Shown here: positions 10,842 to 25,800 of the stretch, piece after piece
Layout of the letters: the number at the start of each line of letters is the position of its first letter
Position numbering within the stretch: position 1 is the stretch's first letter
Source: Antedon mediterranea
Taxonomy: Eukaryota > Echinodermata > Crinoidea > Comatulida > Antedonidae
DNA: 64,000 nt
Direction of reading: 5' to 3'
Assembly: GCF_964355755.1 (NCBI RefSeq)
Contig: NC_092673.1
Coordinates: forward strand, 24,617,001 to 24,681,000
The notes under the pieces: generated by a model
The model's input: only the letters and a program-made list of their open reading frames with translations
Databases searched by the model: none
What the model was told of the DNA's origin: nothing
Made by a program: the position numbers and the translations under genes

Positions 10842-13800
10842 GTAAGAAGACCGTACGTTTTTACCGTGCGTGTGTTGCGAGTCAGGCTACATTGTTGATG
10901 TCTTCGGTCGATATCTTGACGGGAATAAGTAGATTGTTTCGGCAAGAAATTGTCAACAGCTGTTCGTCCGGGTGTATGTTGTGATGCCTAGCCTACGCCC
11001 CCGTATTGCTGATTCTAGGCCTAATGATTTGTTCTGCCCGTGAATCCTGTTTGATTAACAACCTTTATTGTTTAAAACTGCAGGCTTCAGACTTTCAGAA
11101 TTGTTATTGTATTGAATGTTATTGTATTGAATGTTATTTTATGAAACATATAGCTTGGCCTATTGTAATTTTTTTTTAAATGAAAATTACATTTTTTGAT
11201 GTATTTCGATATTCAGCTTTATTTTTGATAATTTCATATAATATATTATACTTATTATAGCCTAATTCAACTATTTCAAAAGTTGCAATAAAAGTATTTA
11301 TCTTAAAGTTTATCTTCATCTTATCTATAGTATTAGTATCTATAAAATAGGTTCTACTACTAAAACTGTACTATCTAGGCCTGCCTAGTGACTAGCTACT
11401 ATAGTAATATACTAGGCTAATTCTACTACAGTAGTATTTAACTAGTAGTAATGTAGTTTTTTTAAAAACTGACTAACTAAAACTAAAACCCACCACTATT
11501 CCTTCGAGGGTTTGTTACTCTTCTTAACATTACTCCATGCATGTCAGTATGTACGCGAAGGTGCCACATTTACGGGGTATATTTTTGTAGGTCTGGTTGT
11601 TTGGACTGCTATAGTTTTTTTTTAAACTTTACTGTAAACCCCAGAATTGTCTGTACCACATGTTTGTGAAGTGCTTTTAAATGAATCATGCTTATTACTG
11701 ACCTGATCTAAACTTCAGATACATATCCTGCTCTTTTTGTCTCGGAAGGGTCCTTACAAACCATACAATATGTTAACTACAGTAACATAATTTATCTACT
11801 TAAACTGTTATCAGGTCAAACAGACTGTATTTTTACATCTGTTAGCTGTTTTGCAGCTTTAGAATGCATAACCTGAATGTGCAATGTATCCCCACCCCCT
11901 CCCATTATGATGGATGGATGGTTACTTTTGTATGGCATGTGATATCAACCAATCAAATGGGAAGGATGTACACTTACTGTATATTAACAATATACAGACT
12001 TAACTATTGTGTGTAAAAATCATTGTAGAAACTGTTCGGAATACTGTACTATACGAAACAGCAACTCATGTTGACTGTACTGTCATTACATAATTTTATG
12101 ATTAGAGGGTCTGTTGCATTATAAACTTTGATCGAAATAAAATTACTGCTAAAGATCTATGCTAATTTTTATCGGTATTATAGAAGAATGAACGCTCTGT
12201 TTGTCACTTTCACATTGTCTACTTCAATCTTACACTATGTGTGACTAATGTGTTACAATTTACTGTACATGCACAGCAGAATCACTGGCGTATGTATTAT
12301 CATTGTGAATACTGTCTTTTTACATAATAATGGTATTCTGTATTGTATACTGTAGGCCTACTGACTTCTACTCGTGTATTTTTTTATTCTGTCGGCAGTA
12401 AAAGAGTACAGATGTAATATACAGTAAATAGTTTGGTATTTGTTTCATGAGTCTTTCAATGCGTGCCAGTTGCTACTTTGCATCTTCTGAATGTCTCCCC
12501 TATCTAGCACCCTCTTCTCAATGTCTCTTCTATTCTCAATGACTTCCCTTACTCAGCAGGTTGAACGCCTCTTGGGTATTGCAATCATTTCTATACAGTA
12601 TTACTGTATCAATTTTTATTTGTTAAGTATCACTATCAGTTTAAAATACTGTCTCTATTTCATGTTTGCAGCCATTTTTTGACCTATTAAGGGTATGTTC
12701 AGACTCACGGAGTTACGGTGGAGTTATCTACGCAAGGCGTACGGTAATCCGTGGCGTTAAAAGTCAAGGTGTTCAGACACAACGATTAGCATTTCAAACG
12801 TCTTGCGTTTAAAGCGGAAGTTCCGTCATACCGAAACGGCCGATGGGATACATACACACAACAACAGAGCTGAGAGTGACACACGCGAAAGTTTACAACA
12901 CAGCTAGGCCTAGCAATATAATACAATGTTACCTTCAAATGTAATGGTTTTTTTGCCGATTTTTTTGCAAATCCTTACAGAAGATAGTAATTTCGAACAT
13001 AATTATTACACGGACAATGACTTTGCCATTATTTGTATGATTTTAATTAATTTTGTGAAATCATGTCGCCGACGCCAACTTCGTCAGGAAGAATTTTGCA
13101 GTTTAGATGCAATTTCTTTAAAAAACAGCCATCTTGTTGACGGCGCTAGCTTTCCAATTTCTAATTTCTATCTTATCTATAAATTCAGGACTGCCCCATA
13201 ATGAAATCAAATCAGCCACTTCTGTACTTTTCCATGTAACGCGTTTCATTCGAATGTTGCTGTTGATCTAGGCTAGCTCGAGGAATAGGCTATATTGTTT
13301 TGCTATTAAAAAAAACCGCGCGAATAGACTGCTGCTAATTGCGGTCGTGTCTTTTCATTGGCTGACGTTGACCGGAGGTTGAAATCACTGATGCATCAAT
13401 GGATTAGCCTTATGAAATCTACCCTCTCCCGCTGGAGTTATTAACGCCACTGGCGCGGAGTAACAGCTCCCTAACGCTAATCCGCGGCATGGTTCAGACA
13501 GAAAAATATGTATGCCGCGTACATAACTCCACCGTAACTCCGTGAGTCTGAACATACCCTAAGGCTCTACACTATAAAACTAGTTTGACTATACAAAAGT
13601 TTAATGTGCCGAAATATGATACTGTATGCCCAAATGGTAGTGATCCTTTCACATTTGTTTACAGTGATAATATGTGTTTATTTGTCAAATAATCAAATAA
13701 ATAGTTGTTGATTTTTAATTCTAATTACAATACATTATCACATTTAGAATTCAGAATTGTTAATCTGTATCAAGGTAAAGTACTGTATGGTACATTAGTG

Positions 13801-16800
13801 TTTAATGCTTATATACAGTTATGAATGAATCAATTATTTAGGCTGTTTTTTGAATACTGTATATTTCTGATACTTTACTAATAGTAGTACAGATACTGAT
13901 GATACAGTAGTATAATATCAAAGGCTTCGCTACACTACTATCAAAACTACTGCACTTCAAGAGTTCAATATGCTAATTAGCTTGCCTAGAATTGATGAAA
14001 AGATCTATGGACTCTGCTTTAATGAGGAGAATACTGTACATTATGCTAATGAGGTGTTTCTTTGGTAATATCAACAGATTGCTGGAAACAAATGAATAAC
14101 AAGTATAAGATGTTATATAATACTCTTTTTGTTTATCAATCCATATGACTAATTGTGTGTATTATTTATAAATTATGAATCTAATAAATTAAACGGAAAT
14201 GTCATTGTCAGTAACAAAAGGAAGAGGGACGGGAGTGGAATGTGGGTTGTTAATTTATAACGTTGACATTGTACGATGCATAAAAATTTTAAAAAAGAAG
14301 CTGCAATTCAAAGTGGGGTATTGAAACGAAGATGAGTGGATATGTATAAACTTTAACAAGAGAAATTTTTTTTTTTCCACAACTAAATACATTTGCTTTT
14401 GAATTTTTTCTTGCCAATAAAACTGAATGAAATGTATACTAAACAGATACATCTAACTGTATGTGGATGAGAATGGTATGGGATAGAAGTGCACCCGATG
14501 GTAATCTCCATAATGGTGGAGAAAGTGGCCTTAGAAAAAAAATGGCTATGGGCTTGTTGTAAAAAAGCCTGCAATGATTGGCACATACTGTATCAAAATT
14601 ATGGAACTATCTCCCTGTTATAAATAAAACTTTCCGTATCACTTAAAAAAAATCTGTAAAACTAAAACATTACCTATAGCCATTTAAAAAACTTGCTTTT
14701 GTTATGCTCAAAATGTTATCTCTTTCTTTTTTTGACTTATTTTATTGTTTACTGTTTTTTACAGTATTTCTTTTTATGTATTTTGCATATTTGTATTGTT
14801 GTAGGGGCCCTCATAAGAAAGACAAGCTATTGCTTCTAGTGCGGGCCCCAGTTATTTTTTTCAAATAACTGAATAAATGTGTATGAAGGAATGAATGCTT
14901 GCTATACTCTCTTATCTATTCAGTGACAGGATCTACTAAATCACTTCTTTACAGTATACTGTAGTAATACCATATTTCCTTCTGTACTGTATAGCTGTAC
15001 AGTAGCTATGCACAAGGTGTGCTGAACTATACAACATTAATTAACCTTCCAAAAAGCTGGTTACAAAACTTGCATTACTGCAGACTATTACAGTATTATA
15101 AAGCCCTATATTTTTGTGCTCCTCTAACTAATGTTTGTGACAACACAATTTTTACCGAAGTATTTATGAGTGAAAGGGTTGAGTGTGCTGTGAGTGTTTG
15201 TCATACAGTATACAGTAAATTCATGAATACTGGATACACTGTTAGTACTTAATTACATTGTGATTCAATGGGGTTTATCATTTTCATTTCTGTCTCCTAT
15301 TCTTTGTGACTTGAGTTTCAAAGTTGGTCTCCATCCGCACACTTTATTTGAGACATTTTATTTGATTCTACTGTGTAATTTATAAATGTTGTGTTTTATA
15401 TTGCGGTAAAACAAGCAAACAAAATACAAGCTATATTTTTAATGTTTTCTTTTTCTTTCAAAGAACAATTCATACGATGCCCTCGTCCCAATATATGTAA
15501 ACAACTGGGCCGTGATCGTTGTACAGATCCATACATTGGTTGCGGCGATTGCCTCCAAAGCTTTGTAGAGGAGAGTGATGGATCGTGTAGGAAAATTTAC
15601 AATAATGGTAAGTCTATTCAGAACACAATTTTGATTTCAAAATTTACTGTATAAAGGGTCTTTCTCACCTGTTCCGGGCCGTCGCCGGCAAATCCAATCG
15701 AACGTCAATGTTTTGTTTTTATTCGCGGCTATGCGCATAGCGATTGGCGCATAACCGCATGGAGCGAAACAACAAAAGAAACATTGACGTTCGATTCGCC
15801 GGACCGGAACCGTGCCGGATAGGAAATTTAAGACCATTTAGTCAAGTACTTGTAGCAGTAAAAACATAATTTGACATTTTTAAGTTTGTTGAATTTGCAT
15901 AAAATATCAATTGTATTGTATATTACATGTTTGTAATAATTAATGTTTTGTTTAAAGCTGTACATAATTTTTAGATAACTCAAATAATTTGTGCTGATGA
16001 AATATGAATGCTGAATAATGGATATTTTAACAATTTAACAAGATTTTTTTTTAAGATTTCGAATGTCCACAGTCTAATTTCTGTTTTTTTTCTCTTTTCA
16101 TTGGGACAAATCACTATAAAATAAAGTGTGTGAGTGCTATTATAACTTGTGTGGTAGAATAAAAAATTGTAAAAGATATTTTACTGTATGTTTAGTTTCT
16201 ATTGTTTTTATGAATGAACTTTGCGCCAATCTTTACAATCAGCTCTACACATCCTTGATTAATTTTGATGGAATTATTCATTAAAACATGTATTTCTGAA
16301 TTGTACAGTTAACCTTTCATTTTGTGGATAAGACAATTTTCTAGTTTCAATTAATACGGTAATTTAGTAATTTAACTTTATGAAATTGGATGTTTTTCTT
16401 GTTGTCACTTTTTCAGATTGCCATAGAATATGGTTACGGTATAAATATATATGGGTATCTATTTTGGAGTTTATGTTTTTGTATTAGCTTTTGTTTGTTT
16501 ATTAAATTTAAATTAAATAATCAACTAACCTACTAAGTGTAATACATGTTTAACTTGTTCTGTTTGATTTAAAAAAAAATTATAATTTCATACTTGAAAA
16601 ATTAAAATGATTTTCATTTTGTCCAGATTTAAATATTTTTCTTGTTGAAAGATATAGATTGTTGTATTAAAATTCTTATTGATTTATAACATTTTTATAA
16701 ATGGTTGTCACTTCATAGATGAATTTTTAATTAGTATTCAGCCTGTACAGTAGTAAGTTAATATGAAGTAAATGTGAAAAATTCAAGTCATAATGCCATG

Positions 16801-19800
16801 TTACTGTCGGTATTGAGTCTCATCTGGTTTTATGAGATTTCTGACCCGATGTTTTGACTTGATGAAGGAAAACAAGCAACGAATAGTCTTAATTTTATTT
16901 TTAGTTTGAATTCAAACTAGATTTCATGGAATTGCCAGCTTACTTACATTTAGTATTAGTAGTTACTTAATTTTGAACTGACCTAATATTGTACAGTATG
17001 TAGTATTCATCTGTACAACAAATAAAAACAAAACAAACATTGTTTGTTATTGATTACAAATTTATTATATTAAATCATTGATCAATTGTTGTATTTTTAT
17101 TAGGTAACATTGATATAGTTTCTATAGTAAATTATTTTTCATACATAGGTTGCTCACTACGGTATATGCCTTGTATTTGAATATCCTTGGTCTATAATAA
17201 TAACTTTCTCATACACTCATAATCTTAAATAATCATTGTAAATCTTATTAATAAATAATACTGTATTAACAATGATATGAAAAAATAAAGTCTCTATAGT
17301 AATTGAATTGTTTTGCATAAGACATTACTGTATGAATAGCCTACAGTAGATGGTCATTTTCAATGCATTTTCATTAATGCATTCCCATATCATTCAGAAG
17401 AATATTAATCTTCAATATTAAATAACATTGCCTATACTGTAGTAAATTACAATAGATTGTTTTTTAGTACATGAATAGGTCTTGTCAAAACAGAATAAAG
17501 TCGCATTCCTATAAAAGTAAATTATAGAATTTTTCATAGAGCACTATCAGTACATGTACAGTATACTGTAGGTCTTATAGTAAATGCATTCAATGCATTC
17601 TCACAAAGTCAAATTCCTATAAAGTATAATAAATTAGATTGTTTTTTTTATTATAATTTGTATTGTACTGGTTTTTAATACTAATATAGACTACATGGTT
17701 TTTAGTAACTTTTCAGTGCATTCTCATAAAGTCACTATAAAAAATATTATTTTTCATTGAATAATAAATAGCCTATGGTCTTACTAGTATCTTTCCAATG
17801 CATTCTCATGCCATTCAGAAGAATAGCATTTCAGATATTAATTGATTTTAGCTGGCAACATTATTAATTTGTATATTATGTCTACTCTAAATGCATCTTG
17901 TTGACTGTAGGCTATTCCATTATATATGATATTTACTTTGAATACATACTCGGCATGTGTGGGTGTATCCTACAGCACTGTTTGTTGATAAGTACCAGTT
18001 ATAGATTAACAATAATAATTGTATTAATGTGAAAAGGCTTGTTTAGTTTACCCAGTTCAACTTTAACAATAGCCATATTCTCCGATAAAAAAAAAAGAGA
18101 GATATATAACTTTGATAAATAGAAAATTAGTTGAGCATAATTAATTAATTTAATAGTACATTAAAGTTCATAAACCATGCTTTCAGTTTCAGATTGATAT
18201 CCAAAAACAATTTCTTTTCAAGACATGGACGTTACATTAACGTTATACAATATTAACCCAAATATGCTAGTGATATGCCCAAATATGGTAGTCATGACAT
18301 CATCATTTTCATATGGGCAATCACATTTTTTTGTCACATAAAGTTTGATAGTGTAGACAGAGCTTAACACCATTCATACTAAAATTGAAAAAATTCATCT
18401 CCTTCCCAAAATATTTTTGAAATCAAATTTTCGTTTTTAGTGAAGGTGAAGATAAACGTTGAACTTACCAACGTTTCGTGCGTTAGCATCGCACTTTTTC
18501 AAGGTAGTGGTGTCAGCTTGATTTGCCGACACTGATCATGGCATAGTCACGTGAACAAGAGAGGATGGCAAAGATTTCAATTAGAAAAACTGATAACAAC
18601 ATGAACAGAGACCAAGGAGGAAAGTGGCTGCCAAACGTATGTGATGACCTGTTAGAAGTGAGACGGCCGGCCGAGGCGGACCCCTCTGGGATTCACCCAG
18701 AGGTATTCAAGTAATAACTCAGAGAGGGCGCATGTCACAACAACATCACGTGACTATGCCATGATCAGTGTCGGCAAATCAAGCTGACACCACTACCTTG
18801 AAAAAGTGCGATGCTAACGCACGAAACGTTGGTAAGTTCAACGTTTATCTTCACCTAAAAACGAAAATTTGATTTAAAAAAACTATTCATACTGTATAAC
18901 AGTACACACTCAATTGAGCATCCCAAAACATGAGACAAGAAGTAGCTTTAAAATTAACATCACTATTTACATCATATAGTTTGGCCATCATTGTTTTAAA
19001 TGCATTTGTAAGGTTTGCAAAGCCTTTTACAATGTTATGGTTTCACAGTTTCAATTATAAATGCCTCCTAATTAAACATTGCTGAAACTCTTCATCCTGT
19101 CTTTCACTTAATTATCTTATAATCTTCCACTGATCAGCACCACATCCCACTCATCTCGTCAAGGAAAAGTCATATTAAGTTAAACATATACTATATATTT
19201 TATCTTTTAATAATCCTTCTCTCAGTGATCAGTAGCCACAAGATATAAGTGGTGAGGTTTTCACAAGAAAAGGGAACCATTTCTGTTCAAGCCACTGGGT
19301 TGTCAAAGACCTGTGAAAAAGTGGTCAGGTTGAAACCTTACCAACCATACTGGTGGTTACGGCCCTTATTCTATTTTTTTCTTTATTTGAAAAATGCATA
19401 GTTTTATATAGAAGAGTACAGTATGTAGGTTTGCGTCAGGGAGCTAATGAAATTTACCAATTTGTAATCAAGAGATCTGCACTCGCGTCCCACCTACAGT
19501 AAGAATTACATTTTTGTTGATGTTTCTGATCATTAACAAGTGGACACATTTCAAGATGGAGTTACAAGCCACAATCTTATGTTCATTGTCTGATTCGGTA
19601 GATCATAAATAAATTAGTTGGCATTTCTTGCAACACAGTCAACATTGATCTTCCATTTCTCAACCTCGAGTACAATTCAATAGGGCAAAACAGGCTAATA
19701 ATAAAAATGCAAGCTCTGTCTACACTATCAAACTAGTTTGACAAAAAAAGTGTAATGTGCCCAAATATGGTAGTGATATGCCCAAATATGGTAGTGATAT

Positions 19801-22800
19801 GACATCATCATGTCCATATATGGGCACATCACATTTTTTTGTCACATAAAGTTTGATAGTGTAGACAGAGCTTTAGAACATGATGTAACTGGATCATTTG
19901 TACTTTAATCCTGGCAAAGAGTATCCTTTAAAATCTTTTCATCTTTACAATTTGCCGACATATAAAGTAATGAAACATACTTTAATCTCTGTATTTGCAC
20001 TCTGTTTACAGTTTTATAGTGAATATGGCTATCGCATATACGATAATTAAGTCAGTAGTGCCGGCCGTGTAGCACTAATTGAGTTCATATTTGAAATGTC
20101 ATCCATTGTTTTGTTGTACCGGAATAGTGTTGGTGGATTTTCAAAGAAAGCACTTTTTTTCATTTCAATTCAACTCCGTTATAACAGTGTATGTTTACTT
20201 TGAATATAATCAATTGCAGCTACAGTACTGTGTACAGTATTATTTGTACAAATTTTTGTATTTTTAAGAATTACAAAATTATGCGTCATTTTGACTTTTT
20301 ATATTTCAATAAACACACTTAGGTCACTAATGAGCATTCTGATAAATCTTGCATTACCATTTGAAATACATAAATTTACTATACCATTGAAATGTATTTA
20401 ATGGAATATTTAGTTTAGTTTAGAATTTATATATATAAAGTCACCTTTCTAAGCAATCTACCTGTTGGTGGCTGGACATGTAACCAACTTGCCATTATAG
20501 GGCATTGTCTATAGGCAATGAGATATACTGTAGTTGTACAGTAGGCCTGCTACAGTATACCATCCTGAGGAGGTATTGTCTTCACAGTAGATAGCTGTAG
20601 GGTGTACTGAAACTCTAAATACAATGAGTGAAATGTTATGATAGAAATAGACCATTAGTTTCTAGGCCCAATAGAATGTTATAATAATATTAATAATAAG
20701 AATAATATAATGTGTAATGGAATATCTTCTATATGTTTCTCCTCCACAATTATTAATCGGCCAAGATGCATACAATTTTATTCTGTTATTCATTCTATCA
20801 ATTCTCTTTCCTGTATGAGAAGTAACTTAATGTTATGTACTGTATATAATTATGTTTATTTATATGATTTGTGTGTGCATTATTCAATGCAAGAGCCATC
20901 CAATACCAATGATTATTATGCGTTGTCAAGCTGTAAACACGTTGATAACATTCACAGTAGAAAATATTTTGCATTATCCTTCTCTGAAAATGACTCATCT
21001 TTATAGTGAAAGACTATTATCATAAATTGCAATTTAAAAGGGAAAAAATGTTTTTAAAACTAAAATACATTCATACGTTCATTTATTTCATCAGGACACA
21101 TTGAAATACTAGAGGGTCAACTAGGGATGGCGAAGTGATGGGAACAGGGAATAATAAGAATAATTATTGTATAATTTAAGATGAAAACCACATGAGAACA
21201 CATATGTTTTTTTAAATACTGTATAAATGTTACAAATTGCTATCAAAATGTAATGTTTAAAATTGTTTTGCATACAAAAAACGTTTATAGATATATGCTC
21301 ACTCTGCTGCAACGCAGACAGAGCAGTGAGTGACGTGAATAGCGTAGGCATGGCTTTAAACTGATTTGATCGGCCAATGTAACACAGCCATGCTTCTTAT
21401 CGATGGTGGCTCGCATTTTGAGATGTGATTGTGTTGGAGTTGTCTCTCTAGTTGTGTAATAATAATAACTCTATGGTTTGGCCATGAGATTGTGAATGTG
21501 CAGTTTTCCACATAATCAAATATATATTGTATACAAATATCACACTAGGTTTAAGACCTTTGAACTTTTAATGCCATCTCAAGATTACGGTTTATTAATT
21601 TTCACAGCTTCTCTGCCGCCACAGTGAAATTACTAAATTGTCTCTAACCTTGTATTTCTAATAATAATAATAATTTTCAATATATAATCAAGTATTCTGA
21701 ATCGGCATTTTATGACACCTGAGCAACAATCTTTAATGAGCACCATTGCCTAATGATTCAAATTATTATGAGATCACCCATCATTTGGTAATTATGTCAT
21801 CATACTGTAGTCATAGCCCGAGAGAAGAAAGTGCTGAGCAACGCATACCCAAATTGCAGTTTTCACTAAATTCAATTTCAACTTAAATTAAGGTAAAGCT
21901 GTCTTGCTATATGAAGAAGTTACATAATGTGAGTTTGATTATTAAACTACAATGAATAATTTGATAATTATTGATTATTATTCACCAAAATTGATTTATA
22001 TTACATTCAATATTAAAATTATAATGAATTTTTGTTATATTATAAGATTTTTTTGGATATAGATAAATCCTTGTCACAGGACGGCAGTAATCTTGATTGA
22101 TAAACACGATTACAGTATCTATCCTGTATGTGTTTTTATTTTCAATTTATAGGTACTTTTAAATATTTTATATAGTTTTACAGTATCTGTAGAATAACTA
22201 CTGTTATTTTTAGAGTATGCTTTAAGAAATAAATGAATGAATCAATTTTACATTAGGAGATTGCATCTCTGTATGATTGTTTTCAATTTCAATTTATAGG
22301 TAATACAGTATTTCAAATATTTAATATAATTTTTTAAATGGTATAGGTTGCTACTGTAGAATAACTGACTGTATAGTATACAGTATTATGTATGCATAAA
22401 GAAAGAAATGAATGAATTTAACATTAGGAGATTCTATCTCTCTATGATTGTTTTCAATCTATACTAGGTAGTGCAGTTTTTTAAATATTTAATATAATTT
22501 TTAAAATATTAGAGTGTTATAGGTTGCTACTGTAGAATAGCTGTAGAATGCTGTGTACAGTAGTATATGTATATGCATAAAGAAAGAAATGAATGAATGA
22601 ATTTTACATTAGGAGATTCCATCTCTGTGGAATTAAATCATATGGGTATCCTCTGTGTTGTTATAATGAGCTTTCTGTGTCGTATCAATTCCTTGAAACT
22701 AATTATAAAACTGTTTCAAATGTTGGTAAACCGTTGAAATACTAGTAATTCTCTGTATTTTCTTGTAGAATTTATTATTAGAGAGCTTTTGATGTACAAC

Positions 22801-25800
22801 AAGGAATGACATAGGTTCAAGTAATGTCAGTTCATTGTGCGCATGAAAGAAGTTAGGACATGCTTCCTCTCATAGTTTTAGGTGTTATTACCTACAGTAT
22901 GTCCAAGCCATGACCAACGCCACATCATTGCGTAGGTTCTGGATCTCCGAAAAATCTTTACTGTATTATTATAAAACATTTATATTACAATGGAAAGATT
23001 CAGATTTATTTGGTCCTTTTCAGTTCGATTTTTTTTTTTTTTTTGCAGAAATTCATGACAGGATTTCAGTTCGATTTTTAGCTGCCAGGCAGCGATATTT
23101 CTTTTCGTACATAAGTTGGGGACCCCTCGTGAAACGTCACAAAATAAACATGAATATTCATTAGTCATATATCCATAAGGTCTGACGTAAGAATTGAGCT
23201 GACTACAATTCGCTAATGCAAACGATTTCTGTCGAGCCGTCTGTGTAGTCGAGTGGATACGATCATGGAGTTTACATGTCGATGTATGGGGTTCGAATCA
23301 CATGAGCTACTTCTTTTACTTTATAGTGAGAGAGAGATTATTTAGAGGGTTAGATTTAGTTATATTTAGGAAGTAGTTCGGCTATCTTTCACATGGGGTC
23401 CCCAACTTATGTACGAAAAAAAAAATTGAAACATGCACTAACAAATTACAAAATTACCAATAAAAAACCTTACATTAAAATTTCAACCAAGCTGTTGAAG
23501 TACTTTAAATTAATAATAATAATTTGAATAAAATAATTGAAGTAGATTCTCTTTTTATTGACCCTGAGAAAAGAAAGTGAGGTAAAAAATTGACACTTAT
23601 GTTTGCTACTGACTGTCGCATATGTTCATCATATGAGATCAGTTTTAATCTGTTTAATTGAAAATCCTTCATATATGCTTTTTCTTGTGTATGTAGTTGT
23701 ACTAGTGATCCATTCAAATAAAAATTTGTAATGCGACCCAGAAATTATATATTCAGTTTGTTATTTTGCTCTGCCTCTGTAACTATTCAGTATACTGTGT
23801 AACAGTGCTATGTTACATTATACAGTTACTAGTACAGTATAATGTAAATAACCAAGTATGTATATTTAAATAAGAAAAAGGCATTTAATTTTACATTGGC
23901 AAAAAGGTCACACAAATAGGAGTGTAATAATTAAGAAATAACAGGTCCTTGGTAGTCTATTATGTGACTAGCTTACCTGGATGAACCGACATAGGCCTTT
24001 CCCCCTTCAAGGGGAGAACATAACCAAAAAGTAAAATTTTATTCCTGAACTCTCCTCTAAGAAAGTGGTATCGCCCATGAGCCACACCCGCAGGTGGGCG
24101 GTAACGCCCCTGCATACCTCACCATTTATTTTTTAGATGTTGAAACGTATACATGTTTCGACTAGAGAGAGAGAGAGAGAACAATAGAACCTATTGTATC
24201 TAGTAAAGTAAATTGTGCTATACTGAGAGCCTGGCCGTTTGATTGAATGTATTAAAAGATCTGTTGTGTGAGCAGCTACTGCTAGGAGAATAAAAGTGAC
24301 GCTACTCACGCTAAACTTATCACCACTATTGGTTTATGTATTTTAAGAGATGATAGTGACCTTTTTTTCTCAGGCCATGCGACTACTAGTGGGACGGAAT
24401 GTCAGGAAAACGAAAGGATATTTAATTCTTAAGAAAAAGTTGCTGATTGGATGCAACAAATTGAGAAAAAAACAAAAACGTTTCCCTACCTCATATTACC
24501 TTTTATAATGAGGCAGAGCTGGATACAGACATTGTAATTTGTAATGTTGTAATTATATTCTTGGCATTATTTAGTGAGTTTAGCTATTTTTTCCCAATAT
24601 TCTTCATATAAATTTAATGCCAATAAAATGAATATATTGCAATTTTTCTTTCCCTTGCCCACTCCAATATCATGAATTATTTCAAGTTTCTACGGAGTTA
24701 ACAAACTATACTTTAGTATATTGCGCAACAATTGTTGATCATATGATAGTAGTCATTTCTATGTGCGCTCTTCTGTTTCTGATGGCGCGTCTCTTTAAAC
24801 AAGTTGTATAGGTCCAGAAGACACATTGTTGTTTTCGTTTTTGTAATTGCAATTTCTTTCCTTTTTAAAATTCAAATAACAGATAAAACCCTTGACTGAT
24901 TTCTCATTAGATATGGGATTATAAACAATAAGTCTAAGATAACCTATCTGCACTCTATTTGCTTGCTGTGTAATTAATCTTATTTATTATACAGATAGTA
25001 CATGTATATCCGTATTGATTCCAATGCAGGAAAACAGGCTTCATTAATATGTTACTCTACCTAACCTTTTAATGAATGCCTATTTTATAAACTGACATTT
25101 AAAACATCATAAAAAAAATAATAGTCATACAATTTGGATTACACCATAGTTAATTATTTATTTGGTTGTTTTATGAACGGAAGCAATCAATTGTGTCTAT
25201 TTGTATAGTATTTCAGCCATTGTTCACAATTACCACCCCTCTGTGTGTAATGGAATGTTCTATGAATTTCATACCACCTGTTGCATGGGAGTATAATAGG
25301 CCTTCACACCTGAGGAGTTCAATTTTGACAGAAATATTCACAGGGTATCAGTGTCACTTGGTTGGGATTTATCGACGGTGACGAGGATGATATTCTGAGG
25401 ATGAGATTTGTTGAGTTTCTCCTTGTTTTCGGTGCACTTTTTGGAGTTCTTTTTCTTCCATCTGGTAGCATCGACCCACCAGCTGACAGTGATAAGAGTA
25501 AGTTTACATTCATGGTATCGTAATCGATGGAATTGTGTTTATATGCTGGATTGTAGACTAGTGCTGGTGTATTCACTTCTTGTTCATTAGTATTGATCTA
25601 TGTAGGATAATGAAAACCAATGTGGCATGACAGGAAAAATCTTTTTCAAAAGTGCCCAAATGGTTCAAAATGTCAAATGGTATTTTCCAATCACTATTCA
25701 TTTCCAATGTGTGTATAGCTTTACTTGGAAAAGGAAATATTAGCAATAAATTTATCCAAGAAGAAGAGATACTGTAAAACATGAAGTATACAATTGCTTT

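Larger units (their letters stand above)
10842..15463 (+). other. NPDC1 intron 1
   Basis: About 4.6 kb. It holds a Harbinger-like element (12691-13559), half a palindromic MITE (13563-13650) and a LINE-type 3' tail (14795-14895). The rest is AT-rich with many short TACAGTA words and no exon seen. Confidence 0.6.

Noticed and set aside
10842-10984. Continuation of the exon 1 reading frame to 10984
   Set aside because: A consensus donor (GTAAGA) lies at 10842 and the next NPDC1 exon fits its phase exactly; the sequence after it is the start of the intron.
23235-23311. Functional tRNA gene
   Set aside because: A-box and B-box are present, but acceptor and anticodon stems do not pair properly; it lies inside an inverted-repeat element.
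23953-24165. U1 snRNA relic (CTTACCTGG resembles the U1 5' end)
   Set aside because: Only nine bases match; the rest follows neither the U1 stem-loops nor the Sm site, and a second copy at 30871 shows it is a dispersed repeat.
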